Source: Methylobacterium soli (lineage in GTDB: Bacteria; Pseudomonadota; Alphaproteobacteria; Rhizobiales; Beijerinckiaceae). From it: a stretch of DNA of 64,000 nt. Position numbers and translations under genes: made by a program. Positions within the stretch are counted from its first letter, which is position 1. Each line of letters opens with the position of its first letter. Below the pieces are notes generated by a model, which was not told where the DNA came from, did no database searches, and saw nothing but the letters and a program-made list of their open reading frames with translations. Of this stretch, positions 20,122 to 28,881 are shown piece by piece. Location: positions 62,001 to 126,000 of the forward strand of contig NZ_VZZK01000013.1 of assembly GCF_008806385.1 (NCBI RefSeq), in the 5' to 3' direction.

Positions 20122-20865
20122 ATGACGATCGCTTCAGGTTCCGGTCTCGGGCTCATGGTCCGCAAGCTGACGAGCATCGCGTCTCTCTCTGGCGAGGAGC
20201 AGCAAGCAATCGAAGCACTTCCCCACGTGATCCGCGTCTTCGAGCCGGGCGAGGATATCGTTCGCGACAAGGACCGTCCGGCTTATTGCTGCATCCTGCT
20301 GTCGGGCTGGGGCTACCGCTATAAGGTCTTGGCGGACGGCAAACGGCAGATCCTGTCGTTTCACATCCCCGGCGACATTCCCGATCTGCAGAGCCTCCAT
20401 CTCCGCGTGATGGATCACAGCGTCGGCGTGATCACCACCAGCAGCGTCGGCATGATCCCGCACGAGGCCTTGCGCGAGTTGACGCGGGGTCACCCCAACC
20501 TCGCGGCGATCCTGTGGCGGGACACGCTGATCGACGCGGCCATCTTTCGCGAGTGGATGACCGGGATCGGGCGCCGCACCGCCCATGGGCGCGTCGCCCA
20601 CCTGCTGTGCGAACTCTACCTCAAGCTCCACGCCATCGGCCTCGCGGAGCACTTTCGGTGCGACCTGCCGATCACGCAGGTCGATATCGGCGACGCACTG
20701 GGCCTCTCGAACGTCCACGTCAATCGTATGCTGCAGGATCTTCGGGCGCGCGGTCTGATCGCGTTGCGCGGGCGCAGTCTCGCCATCGAGGATTGGGTCG
20801 CCCTGACGAGGGTCGCCGAGTTCGACCCGACCTACCTGCACCTCGTGAAACCGATCCCGGCATGA
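20122..20865 (+). CDS. Crp/Fnr family transcription regulator
   Basis: 247-residue regulator. The N-terminal cyclic-nucleotide-type beta barrel runs from about 40 to 130 (VFEPGEDIVRDKDRPAYCCI). A dimerisation helix and a C-terminal winged helix follow, with recognition sequence ITQVDIGDALGLSNVHVNRM. The N-terminal Cys cluster of Fnr is missing, so it does not look like an Fe-S oxygen sensor. The effector is unknown. The ATG at 20122 gives family length; in-frame codons from 19861 would add 87 residues without support. It is monocistronic. Confidence 0.88.
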   Translation: MTIASGSGLGLMVRKLTSIASLSGEEQQAIEALPHVIRVFEPGEDIVRDKDRPAYCCILLSGWGYRYKVLADGKRQILSFHIPGDIPDLQSLHLRVMDHSVGVITTSSVGMIPHEALRELTRGHPNLAAILWRDTLIDAAIFREWMTGIGRRTAHGRVAHLLCELYLKLHAIGLAEHFRCDLPITQVDIGDALGLSNVHVNRMLQDLRARGLIALRGRSLAIEDWVALTRVAEFDPTYLHLVKPIPA

Positions 20866-21079
20866 CGGGCCCATGAATCTCGGATAGGCCGTTGGGCAAG
20901 TTATCGGACCGGACATCCCGGCCCGCGATGACTTTCGCATCGCCTACGTCGAACTTCCTCCAATCATCCGGCGACCTCAAGTCGCGCGGGACGACCATTC
21001 TTTTGCGGTCAAGCTTAAGAACTCGTTGGATGCCGGTGCGTTGTCCGTCCACCTTGCTCTCTCGATTTCAGGACGGGCC

Positions 21080-21691
21080 ATGAATCATCGCATCACTCTC
21101 GCGTCAGCCTTGATGGCAGGCGCCCTTGCCTTCATTCCAGCGGCGGCCGATGCCCAAGGGGGTCGCGGCAACGCGCTCGCGGGGGGCTTCTCCGGCGGTG
21201 GCGTGGGCGGCGGTTTCGGCGGCGGCAGAGCCATCGGGGGCGGCGGATTCCGCGGCGGAGCCGGCCTTGGCGGGGCGGGTCTCGGCGGCGGTGGCTTCCG
21301 GGGCGGTGCGTTCCGCGGCGGCGGCGTCGGCGTCGGCCTTGCGGGGCGCGGGTTCCACGGCGGTACCATCGCGAATCGCGGCTTCTACGGCGGCCGAGGA
21401 TACGGATACCGCCGGGGCTATGGCGGCCTCGGGCTTGGGTTGGGGCTCGGCCTCGCGGCGGGCGGCCTCGGCTACGGGTATGGCGGCTATGGCTATGACG
21501 ACGGGTATTATGGCGGCGGCTATGCCCCGGTCGGATATGGCGGCTACGATTACGGTGCAGTCCCGGTCGAGACCGAGGTGGTGCCGGGCGGCGGCGACCA
21601 GACCGCCTATTGCGCGCAGCGCTTCCGCTCGTATGACCGCCGCAGCGGGACCTATCTGGGCTATGACGGCCAGCGCCACCCCTGCCCGTAA
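21080..21691 (+). CDS. Secreted glycine-rich BA14K-like protein
   Basis: 203 residues. A signal peptide (MNHRITLASALMAGALAFIPAAADAQ) precedes a long Gly-rich region with GGGFRGG-type repeats and a Gly/Tyr-rich stretch. The C-terminal segment carries CAQRFRSYDRRSGTYLG and ends in HPCP, the BA14K signature described for an immunoreactive Brucella protein. AGGACGG precedes the ATG. Probably periplasmic or surface-exposed; the lectin-like activity reported for the family is not demonstrated here. It converges on mntH with a strong hairpin between. Confidence 0.82.
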   Translation: MNHRITLASALMAGALAFIPAAADAQGGRGNALAGGFSGGGVGGGFGGGRAIGGGGFRGGAGLGGAGLGGGGFRGGAFRGGGVGVGLAGRGFHGGTIANRGFYGGRGYGYRRGYGGLGLGLGLGLAAGGLGYGYGGYGYDDGYYGGGYAPVGYGGYDYGAVPVETEVVPGGGDQTAYCAQRFRSYDRRSGTYLGYDGQRHPCP

Positions 21692-21715
21692 GCCTCGACC
21701 ACTCTGACGTCAGTG

Positions 21716-21743
21716 AAGCCCCGCAGGGAAGCCTGCGGGGCTT
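21716..21743. terminator. Bidirectional hairpin terminator between BA14K gene and mntH
   Basis: A perfect 12-bp stem (AAGCCCCGCAGG with CCTGCGGGGCTT) closes a four-base loop. It sits 25 bp past the BA14K stop and 31 bp past the mntH stop, as expected for a shared terminator of convergent genes. T tracts are minimal. Confidence 0.75.
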
Positions 21744-21773
21744 GCCCTGTGTCTCGGCGTGCGGTCGCGCCGT

Positions 21774-23111
21774 TCAGGTCCCGACGACCGTGTCGACGAG
21801 CAGCTTGAGATTGAGCACCACGATCACGCCCGCGATCACCCAAGCCAGGAGCTTCAGCCAGAGCGGGATCACCAGCGGCCCCATCTTGCCGCGGTCCGAG
21901 ACGAACTGGACGAGGGGAATGACCGCGAAGGGCAATTGCATCGAGAGCACGACCTGACTGAGGACGAGGAGGCGGGCGGTGCCCTGCTCCCCGTAGAGGG
22001 CCGTCACAGCCACGACCGGCACGATGGCGATGCCGCGGGTGACGAGGCGCCGGGCCCAGTCCGGCAGGCGCAGACGCAGGAAGCCTTCCATCACGATCTG
22101 GCCGGCGAGCGTCGCCGTCACGGTGGAGTTCAGGCCCGAGGCCAGGAGCGCCACCGCGAACAACGTCGAGGCGAGGCCGGCGCCGAGCAGCGGTGTCAGC
22201 AGGTCATAGGCCTGCTCGATCTCCTGCACGTCCGTCCGGCCGCTGCCGTGGAACACCGTCGCGGCCATGATCAGGATCGAGGCGTTGACGAAGAGCGCCA
22301 GCATCAGCGCGACGGTGCTGTCGATCACCGCGAACCGCAGCGCGGCCCGGCGTCCCGGCCGGTCCCGCACGTAGGCGCGCGTCTGCACGATCGAGGAATG
22401 CAGGTAGAGGTTGTGCGGCATCACGGTGGCCCCGATGATGCCGATCGCGATGTAGAGCGCCGCCGGGTTGGTGACGATCTCGGGCGACGGCAGGAAGCCG
22501 CCGAGCACCGCCTGCACGGGCGGGGCCGCGAGCGCGATCTGGATGCCGAAGCAGACGAAGATCACCGTGAGCAAGGCGATCACGAAGGCTTCGAGGGCCC
22601 GAAAGCCGCGGCGCATCAGCAGCAGGATCAGGAAGACATCGAGCGCCGTGATGGTCGCGCCGAGGATCAGCGGGATCCCGAACAGGAGCTTGAGGGCAAT
22701 CGCGGTGCCGATGACTTCGGCGAGGTCGCAGGCGATGATCGCGGCCTCGCACGCGATCCAGAGCATCAGGCTGACGGGCCGGGAATAATGATCCCGGCAG
22801 GCCTGCGCGAGATCGCGCCCGGTCGCGATGCCGAGGCGCGCCGCGAGCGCCTGAAGAACGATCGCCATCAGGTTCGAGAGCAGGATGACGGCCAGAAGCG
22901 TGTAGCCGAATTGCGAGCCGCCGGCGATGTCGGTCGCCCAGTTGCCGGGATCCATGTAGCCGACGGAGACCATGTAGCCCGGGCCGATGAAGGCCATCAG
23001 GCGCCGCAGCCACGTGCCCGTCGCGGGAACCGGCACGCTCGCGTTCATCCGCCCGAGGCTCGGCTGCTCCTCGGTCTCGCGACCGAAGCGCCACGCATGC
23101 TGACGCTGCAT
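21774..23111 (-). CDS. mntH: Nramp-family Mn2+/divalent metal transporter
   Basis: 445-residue inner-membrane proton-coupled Mn2+ importer with about 11 membrane helices. The first helix carries the metal-binding motif DPGN ([11 protein letters not shown]) and the sixth has [10 protein letters not shown]; both are diagnostic. The ATG at 23111 is taken as start; an in-frame GTG at 23120 adds three residues. A perfect 16-bp palindrome 40 bp upstream is the probable manganese-responsive operator. Confidence 0.95.
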   Translation of the reverse strand: MQRQHAWRFGRETEEQPSLGRMNASVPVPATGTWLRRLMAFIGPGYMVSVGYMDPGNWATDIAGGSQFGYTLLAVILLSNLMAIVLQALAARLGIATGRDLAQACRDHYSRPVSLMLWIACEAAIIACDLAEVIGTAIALKLLFGIPLILGATITALDVFLILLLMRRGFRALEAFVIALLTVIFVCFGIQIALAAPPVQAVLGGFLPSPEIVTNPAALYIAIGIIGATVMPHNLYLHSSIVQTRAYVRDRPGRRAALRFAVIDSTVALMLALFVNASILIMAATVFHGSGRTDVQEIEQAYDLLTPLLGAGLASTLFAVALLASGLNSTVTATLAGQIVMEGFLRLRLPDWARRLVTRGIAIVPVVAVTALYGEQGTARLLVLSQVVLSMQLPFAVIPLVQFVSDRGKMGPLVIPLWLKLLAWVIAGVIVVLNLKLLVDTVVGT

Positions 23112-23150
23112 GAAATTCACGTGAGAACCCGCTCCACCCTCAGCGTGACC

Positions 23151-23166
23151 TATAGCACGTGCTATA
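23151..23166. promoter_or_regulatory. Perfect palindromic operator upstream of mntH (MntR-type candidate)
   Basis: TATAGCACGTGCTATA is a perfect 16-bp palindrome, 30-40 bp upstream of the mntH start codons, in a locally AT-rich patch. Position and symmetry suit a DtxR/MntR-type repressor controlling Mn2+ uptake. The regulator gene is not in this window. Confidence 0.65.
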
Positions 23167-23266
23167 ATCGATACAAGCAGCTAAGATCGTGGAGGACGGC
23201 GGCTTGTTCGTTTCGGGCCCGGATCTCGGTCGCCTGGAGCGAATGATCCCCGAGATCGGGGCGCGC

Positions 23267-23998
23267 TCAGGATGTCAGGATCGACCGCTCGATGAAGGCC
23301 GTCACGCCCGCGATATAGGCGTCGGCTGAGATGCGGCGCTTCCGGTACTTGGCACGCTTCACGTACCAATCCTGAAGCAGCGGCTTGATCAGGGCCGCCG
23401 TGAGCAGCACGTCGTCGATGCGAAAGCGTCCCGACGCGGCGCCGTCCGCCAGGACGTCCGCGAAGATCTGCTCCGTGGCGAGTTCGGTCGCGGTCGCGAT
23501 CCGCCGGGCGGGCGCCGGAAACCCCTTCGCCTCCATGTAGGCGAAGACGAACCAGGGCTGCATGCGCTCTGTCAGCCGGATATGCGCCGCGATGAGCCAG
23601 CGCAGGTGCAGGACGGGGTCGGCCGTCAGCGCCTCGGGCGCGTCGCGGAGGGTCGCTTCCGCGGTCGTCGCCACCTCGGTCAGGATCATGACCAGCAGGG
23701 CGTTCTTGTTGCTGAAATAGGAATACAGCCCGCCCATGCTGAGGCCCGATGCCTCGGCGAGGTCTCGCAGGGTGGTCTCGTGAAAGCCCTTCTGCGCCGA
23801 GAGCCGCAGCACCGCCTCGATGATGCGGGCAAGGTTGGCCGTGGCGACGTGCGGCTTCTGGACCCGGATCGCGTCGCGGTGTCGCGCGAGGATGCGCGCG
23901 CAGATCGGCTCGAACGCCGCGAGATCGCGCTCAAGCCGCCTCGGCCCCGCCTCCGCATCGTCGATCAACTCAGCCTGCCCGCGATGTTCATGGCCCAT
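23267..23998 (-). CDS. TetR family regulator of the acyl-CoA operon
   Basis: 243-residue TetR-type repressor. The N-terminal helix-turn-helix region reads QKGFHETTLRDLAEASGLSM then YSYFSNKNALL, and the C-terminal ligand domain begins near residue 110. The ATG at 23998 is preferred to a GTG at 24016. It is transcribed away from a six-gene operon of acyl-CoA enzymes. The 100-bp space between holds an inverted repeat that is its likely operator. An acyl-CoA inducer is inferred. Confidence 0.9.
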   Translation of the reverse strand: MGHEHRGQAELIDDAEAGPRRLERDLAAFEPICARILARHRDAIRVQKPHVATANLARIIEAVLRLSAQKGFHETTLRDLAEASGLSMGGLYSYFSNKNALLVMILTEVATTAEATLRDAPEALTADPVLHLRWLIAAHIRLTERMQPWFVFAYMEAKGFPAPARRIATATELATEQIFADVLADGAASGRFRIDDVLLTAALIKPLLQDWYVKRAKYRKRRISADAYIAGVTAFIERSILTS

Positions 23999-24059
23999 TG
24001 CCGTCGCCCCCGCCACATCCCGGCCTGACTCTATTGCCGAACCGCGCCGGCGCCGCTAA

Positions 24060-24085
24060 AAAAAGTGAGCGCTTGCTCGATTTTT
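24060..24085. promoter_or_regulatory. Inverted-repeat operator between TetR gene and acyl-CoA operon
   Basis: A 26-bp imperfect inverted repeat: outer arms A5/T5 and inner arms GAGC/GCTC around a GCTT centre; 9 of 13 base pairs match. It is 15 bp upstream of the dehydrogenase ATG and 62 bp from the TetR start, the expected place for a divergent TetR operator. Confidence 0.5.
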
Positions 24086-24099
24086 CGCGAGGCCCCTGG

Positions 24100-25326
24100 A
24101 TGGATTTCTCGATCAGCCCCCGCATCGACGATTACCGCCAGCGCATCGCCGCCTTCGTCGACCGTGCGCTGATCCCCCTGGAAAGCGATCCGGCCGCCTA
24201 TGACCCGCACGGGAACATCGCCCTCGACGCGCTCGCCCGCATGCGCGAGCAGGCGCGAGGCGAGGGCCTGTGGTGCCTTCAGCTCAAGCCTGAGACCGGC
24301 GGAGCGGGTCTCGACAAGGTCGGCATGGCAGCCTGCTACGAGGAGATGAACCGCTCGATCTTCGGCCCCGTGGTGTTCAACTCCGCCGCGCCCGATGACG
24401 GCAACATGATGCTCCTGGAGGCGGTCGGCACGCCGGCCCAGAAGGCGCGCTGGCTGGCGCCCATCGTCGACGGGCGGCTCCGCTCCGCCTTCGCCATGAC
24501 CGAGCCCCATCCGGGCGGCGGCTCCGACCCCTCGATGATGCGCACCACGGCGCAGCGCCGGGGCGAGAGCTACGTGGTGACGGGCCAGAAATGGTTCATC
24601 ACCGGGGCCGAGGATGCGGGCCACTTCATCCTGGTCGCCCGAACGTCGGACGATCCGCGCAATGGGCTGACGGCGTTCCTGTTCGACCGGGACCAGCCCA
24701 GCTGGGAGATCGTGCGGCGCATTCCCATCATGGGACCCGAAGAGCATGGCGGTCATTGCGAGCTGCGCTTCGACGGCCTGGAGATTCCACAGGACAATGT
24801 TCTGATCGGGGAGGGCGCGGGCCTCAAGGTCACGCAGATCCGGCTCGGCCCGGCGCGCCTGACCCACTGCATGCGGTGGCTCGGCCTGTCGAAGCGCTGC
24901 GTCGAGATCGCCCGGGCCTACGCGTCCGAACGCCAGGGCTTCGGCGTTCGCCTCGCCGACCGCGAGAGCATCCAGCTGATGCTGGGCGACCTCGCGATGC
25001 GCATCGAGGTCGGCCGTCTCCTCGTCATGAAGGCGGCCTGGGAGCTCGATCGCGGTGGATTCGCCCGCAAGGAAGTCTCGATGGCGAAGATCCACGTTGC
25101 CAACCTCCTGCACGCCGCAGCCGACGTCGCGATTCAGATCAACGGAGCCCGGGGCTACTCGAAGGACACGGTCCTGGAATGGATTTATCGCTACGCCCGT
25201 CAGGCGCGGCTCGTGGACGGGGCGGACGAGGTCCACAAGATGGTGCTGAACCGCTCCCTCGAGAAGGAAGACCGAGCATTCTGGCACTGGAACGTGTCCG
25301 GCGATGCACCGGCGGACGGCGCCTAG
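24100..25326 (+). CDS. Acyl-CoA dehydrogenase family protein (LvaC/ACAD11-like)
   Basis: 408-residue flavoprotein with the standard acyl-CoA dehydrogenase fold: [17 protein letters not shown] (substrate/FAD region), [15 protein letters not shown] and the C-terminal [20 protein letters not shown]. It heads an operon with a kinase-like APH protein, a DUF6285 protein, an SDR and a CoA ligase. That set is the same as lvaABCDE of Pseudomonas putida, in which LvaC acts on 4-phospho-acyl-CoA to give the enoyl-CoA. The eukaryotic ACAD10/11 proteins fuse APH and dehydrogenase domains for 4-hydroxy acids. Substrate here is inferred from context. Confidence 0.9.
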   Translation: MDFSISPRIDDYRQRIAAFVDRALIPLESDPAAYDPHGNIALDALARMREQARGEGLWCLQLKPETGGAGLDKVGMAACYEEMNRSIFGPVVFNSAAPDDGNMMLLEAVGTPAQKARWLAPIVDGRLRSAFAMTEPHPGGGSDPSMMRTTAQRRGESYVVTGQKWFITGAEDAGHFILVARTSDDPRNGLTAFLFDRDQPSWEIVRRIPIMGPEEHGGHCELRFDGLEIPQDNVLIGEGAGLKVTQIRLGPARLTHCMRWLGLSKRCVEIARAYASERQGFGVRLADRESIQLMLGDLAMRIEVGRLLVMKAAWELDRGGFARKEVSMAKIHVANLLHAAADVAIQINGARGYSKDTVLEWIYRYARQARLVDGADEVHKMVLNRSLEKEDRAFWHWNVSGDAPADGA

Positions 25327-25363
25327 ACACGCAGAGTCCGATCACGCGGGAGAGACCAGAGAG

Positions 25364-26545
25364 ATGCCGAACAGCGTCGTGATCACCGCGGGCGTGCGCA
25401 CCGCCATCGGGTCCTTCGGGGGCTCGCTGGCTTCGGTGCCGCCCGCGCGCCTCGGGGCGCTCTGCGTCGCCGAGGCCCTTCGACGGGCGGAGGTTCGAGG
25501 CGCCGATGTCGGGCACGTGGTCTTCGGCAACGTCATCCTGACCGAGCCGCGCGACGCCTACCTGTCCCGCGTCGCGGCAATCGATGGCGGCATCCCGCCA
25601 GAGGTCCCGGCTTTCACGGTCAATCGGCTCTGCGGAAGCGGCGTCCAGGCCGTGGTCTCGGCCGCGCAGGCCATCCTGCTGGGGGATGTCGAGATCGCGG
25701 TCGCGGGCGGCGCCGAGAGCATGAGCCGCGCCCCCCACATCCTCACCACCGCCCGGACGGGCCAGCGCATGGGCGACGTGGTCGCGGTCGATTACATGAT
25801 TGGCGTGCTCACCGATCCCTTCGGCAACGGCCATATGGGCATCACCGCCGAGAACGTGGCCGCCCGCTACGACATCTCGCGGGAGGCCCAGGACGCGCTC
25901 GCGGCCGAGAGCCAGAGCCGGGCCCGCGCCGCCATCGCGGCGGGCCGGTTCCGGGACCAGATCCTGCCGGTCGAGGTGACGGTGAAGCGCCAGAGCCTCA
26001 CCTTCGATACGGACGAGCACCCCAAGGCGACCCGCGTCGAGGACCTCGCGTCCTTGCGGCCGGCCTTCCGCCGGGACGGGTCGGTCACGGCCGGCAACGC
26101 CTCCGGGCTCAATGACGGCGCGGCCGCCCTGGTGCTGATGCGCGCCGAACGGGCCGAGCGCGACGGACGGGCGCCGCTCGCCCGGATCGTCGGCTATGCC
26201 CATGCGGGCGTGGATCCCTCCGAGATGGGTATCGGTCCGGTCCCGGCGGTGCGCCGGCTCTGCGAGCGCTCCGGGCTGAGGATCGGTGATTTCGACGTGA
26301 TCGAGTCGAACGAAGCGTTTGCCGCCCAGGCCTGCGCCGTCGTGCGCGATCTCGGCTTCGACCCGTCCCGCGTGAACCCGAATGGGGGCGCCATCGCGCT
26401 CGGCCACCCGATCGGGGCCACGGGGGCGATCCTGATCGTGAAGGCGCTCCATGAATTGGCCCGCAGCGGGGGACGCTACGGTCTCGTGACAATGTGCATC
26501 GGCGGCGGTCAGGGCATCGCGCTCGCGCTTGAGCGCCTGCCCTGA
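25364..26545 (+). CDS. Acetyl-CoA C-acyltransferase (thiolase)
   Basis: 393-residue thiolase that cleaves 3-ketoacyl-CoA with CoA. The nucleophilic Cys90 is in NRLCGSG; the second site has [15 protein letters not shown], and a Cys lies in MCIGGGQG. The ATG is preceded by a GAGAG-rich segment. It lies 37 bp after the dehydrogenase gene in the same operon. In an lva-type pathway it would release acetyl-CoA and propionyl-CoA from 3-ketovaleryl-CoA. The P. putida lva cluster as I recall it lacks this gene, so its inclusion makes the operon closer to self-contained. Confidence 0.93.
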   Translation: MPNSVVITAGVRTAIGSFGGSLASVPPARLGALCVAEALRRAEVRGADVGHVVFGNVILTEPRDAYLSRVAAIDGGIPPEVPAFTVNRLCGSGVQAVVSAAQAILLGDVEIAVAGGAESMSRAPHILTTARTGQRMGDVVAVDYMIGVLTDPFGNGHMGITAENVAARYDISREAQDALAAESQSRARAAIAAGRFRDQILPVEVTVKRQSLTFDTDEHPKATRVEDLASLRPAFRRDGSVTAGNASGLNDGAAALVLMRAERAERDGRAPLARIVGYAHAGVDPSEMGIGPVPAVRRLCERSGLRIGDFDVIESNEAFAAQACAVVRDLGFDPSRVNPNGGAIALGHPIGATGAILIVKALHELARSGGRYGLVTMCIGGGQGIALALERLP

Positions 26546-26649
26546 CCGGTTCAATCTGGGCCGCCTGAACCGCGCCGGAAGAGCGCGGCCGGGCAGGGCT
26601 CGAGGGAGTCGCGGTGCTCCGCTCGACGCGGGCATCGCCTGGAGGAATG

Positions 26650-27417
26650 ATGGCCGGATTGTTCGATCTTGCGGATCGGCATGTGCTCGTCACGGGCGCC
26701 TCAAGTGGCCTCGGACGTCACTTCGCGCGCCGCCTCGCCGAGGCCGGGGCGCGCGTCTCGGTGACGGCGCGGCGAGCGGACGCCCTTGCGGAGACCGTGG
26801 CGCAGATCGAGGCCGCCAGAGGCAGGGCGAGCGCCCTCGTGCTGGATGTCACCGCGCCGGCCACCATCGCGCCCGCGCTGGACGAAGCCGAGGGCAGGTT
26901 CGGCCCCATCGCGGTCCTGGTGAACAATGCCGGCGTGACCGTGACGCGCGCCGCCCTCGATCTCGACGAGGAGGCCTGGGACCGCGTCGTCGATACCAAC
27001 CTCAAGGGCCTCTGGCTTATGGCGCAGGCCACCGCCCGGCGCATGGTGCGCGCCCAGTCCGGCGGCAGCATCATCAACATCGCGTCGATCCTGGGCCTTC
27101 GGGTCGCGGGCGGGGTCGCGCCCTACGCGGTGTCGAAGGCCGGCGTCGTCCAGCTCACCAAGAGCCTCGCGCTCGAATGGGCGCGCCACGGGATCCGGGT
27201 GAACGCCCTCGCGCCCGGCTATATCCGGACCGAGCTCAACGGCGATTTCTTCGAGACCGATGCCGGCCAGGCGCTGATCAAGCGCGTGCCGCAACGACGC
27301 CTCGGCGAGGCCGGCGAGCTTGACGGCGCCCTCCTGCTCCTCGCCTCGGAGGCCGGCAGCTACATGACCGGAAGCGTGATCGCCATCGACGGCGGTCACC
27401 TGGTCTCGAGCCTGTGA
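26650..27417 (+). CDS. SDR family oxidoreductase (LvaD-like)
   Basis: 255-residue short-chain dehydrogenase. The cofactor motif TGASSGLG is at residues 15-22, followed by NNAG near 92, catalytic Ser146 and the Tyr159/Lys163 pair in YAVSK. A basic residue after the glycine motif leaves NADH versus NADPH open. GGAGG precedes two adjacent ATGs; 26650 has the better spacing. In the lva scheme this enzyme would interconvert the 4-keto and 4-hydroxy acyl-CoA; a 3-hydroxyacyl-CoA dehydrogenase role is an alternative. Confidence 0.9.
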   Translation: MAGLFDLADRHVLVTGASSGLGRHFARRLAEAGARVSVTARRADALAETVAQIEAARGRASALVLDVTAPATIAPALDEAEGRFGPIAVLVNNAGVTVTRAALDLDEEAWDRVVDTNLKGLWLMAQATARRMVRAQSGGSIINIASILGLRVAGGVAPYAVSKAGVVQLTKSLALEWARHGIRVNALAPGYIRTELNGDFFETDAGQALIKRVPQRRLGEAGELDGALLLLASEAGSYMTGSVIAIDGGHLVSSL

Positions 27418-27456
27418 TGCGAGACGGGATCCGATCGCGCACCGGAGGAGGGTTCC

Positions 27457-28473
27457 ATGCTCGATGACGGCCGTCGCGAGGCGCTGCGCAGCTGGATCGC
27501 CGGGCAGCTCGGCACGCGCGAGGTCGTCCTCGCCGGGATCGAGCCGCTCGCCGGGGGCTCGATCCAGGAGAATTGGCGCCTCGATTGCAGCGTCGACGGT
27601 GCGCCGGCCCGCTTCGTGCTGCGCAAGGATGCGGCGGCGACCATCGCGTCGAGCCGCAGCCGGCCGGAAGAATTCGCGATCCTGCAGGCGGCGCATCGCG
27701 GCGGGGTCTGCGTGCCGGAACCCGTCGGGTTCTGTCACGATGCGGAGGTGCTCGGCGCGCCCTTCGCCCTGATGGGGCTCGTGGACGGCGTCGGTCTCGG
27801 TCCCCGCGTCGCCAAGGACCTGAGCCTCGGCGGGGACCGCGAGCGTTTGGCCGAGCGTCTCGGGCTGGAACTCGCCCGGATCCACCGCATCCGCCCGCCA
27901 CAAGTCGGCCTGGCGTTCTTGGGTGAGCCCGATCCCATGCCCGCCCGCGCCGTGATCGCGGCCCTCCGGGGCAAGCTCGATGCCCTCGCGGCCACGCGCC
28001 CGGCGCTCGAATGGGGCTTGCGCTGGGCTGAACGCCACGCTCCGGAATGCGCCGCCGCAACCCTGACCCACGGGGATTTCCGCACCGGCAACTACATGGT
28101 CGATGCCGGGGGCCTGACCGCCATCCTCGACTGGGAATTTGCCGGCTGGGGCGACCCGATGTCGGATCTCGGCTGGTTCTGCGCGACCTGCTGGCGCTTC
28201 GGGCGACCGGCCCTCGAGGCCGGCGGGATCGCGTCGCGCGCGGCCTTCTACCGAGGCTACGAAGCGGAGGGAGGCGCGCCCGTCGACGATGCCGCCGTGC
28301 GCTACTGGGAGATCGTCGCCCATCTGCGCTGGGCCGCGATCGCCCTCGAACAGGCCCACCGGCACCTCTCGGGCGCGGAATGGTCCCTCGAACTGGCGCT
28401 GACCGGCCGCATGGTCCCCGAATTGGAGCTTGCGGTCTTGCGGGCGACGAGCCCGGATCAATGGAGCGCCTGA
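27457..28473 (+). CDS. APH-family phosphotransferase (LvaA-like acyl-CoA 4-kinase)
   Basis: 338-residue protein of the aminoglycoside/choline-kinase fold: N-lobe with FVLRKDA, brace HGDFRTGN (205-212) and metal-binding DWE (225-227). The ATG has GGAGGAGGG upstream. Although databases often label such proteins aminoglycoside phosphotransferases, it lies between an SDR gene and a DUF6285 gene in an acyl-CoA operon. That context matches LvaA, which phosphorylates the 4-hydroxyl of 4-hydroxyvaleryl-CoA. The function is inferred from gene order, not from a specific residue. Confidence 0.87.
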   Translation: MLDDGRREALRSWIAGQLGTREVVLAGIEPLAGGSIQENWRLDCSVDGAPARFVLRKDAAATIASSRSRPEEFAILQAAHRGGVCVPEPVGFCHDAEVLGAPFALMGLVDGVGLGPRVAKDLSLGGDRERLAERLGLELARIHRIRPPQVGLAFLGEPDPMPARAVIAALRGKLDALAATRPALEWGLRWAERHAPECAAATLTHGDFRTGNYMVDAGGLTAILDWEFAGWGDPMSDLGWFCATCWRFGRPALEAGGIASRAAFYRGYEAEGGAPVDDAAVRYWEIVAHLRWAAIALEQAHRHLSGAEWSLELALTGRMVPELELAVLRATSPDQWSA

Positions 28474-28475
28474 CC

Positions 28476-28811
28476 ATGCGGGACGAACCCTCCGGAGCCG
28501 CCCTTCTCGACGTCGCCCGGCACGTCCTCACAAAGGAGATCGCGCCGGGGCTGACGGGCCGGCCCCGCTATCTCGCCGCGATGGTGGCGAATGCGATCGG
28601 GATCGTCGCCCGCGAGATCGAGCATGGCAGCGCGATGGGGGATGCCTGGAAGCGCGCAGCCGCTCTCGCCGGCCCCGATGCCACCGTGGCGGATCTCGCG
28701 GCCGCCATCCGCGCCGGTGCGCATGATGGAGACGCGGATCTCCACGCCGCCCTGATCGCCACGGCCGAGATGGCCGCCGCCATCTGGAAACCTCCGCCAT
28801 CCGGGCGGTGA
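28476..28811 (+). CDS. DUF6285 small protein (LvaB-like partner of the APH kinase)
   Basis: 111-residue helical protein (PSGAALLDVARHVLTKEIAP then RYLAAMVANAIGIVAREIEHG), starting two bases after the APH stop. An in-frame ATG at 28461 would overlap the previous gene and add five residues. In P. putida the corresponding small LvaB is needed for LvaA stability or activity. The size and adjacency here fit that role. It has no catalytic motif of its own that I can see. Confidence 0.82.
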   Translation: MRDEPSGAALLDVARHVLTKEIAPGLTGRPRYLAAMVANAIGIVAREIEHGSAMGDAWKRAAALAGPDATVADLAAAIRAGAHDGDADLHAALIATAEMAAAIWKPPPSGR

Positions 28812-28881
28812 GCAGAGATGCGGCAGCCCGGGACGAACACGGGCGCCTCGGGGAACGCGAGCGAGGGAACGAGGAAGCGCC

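Noticed and set aside
27457..28473. APH gene as antibiotic resistance
   Set aside because: Its place between SDR and DUF6285 genes in an acyl-CoA operon fits LvaA-type acyl-CoA kinase far better than drug modification.
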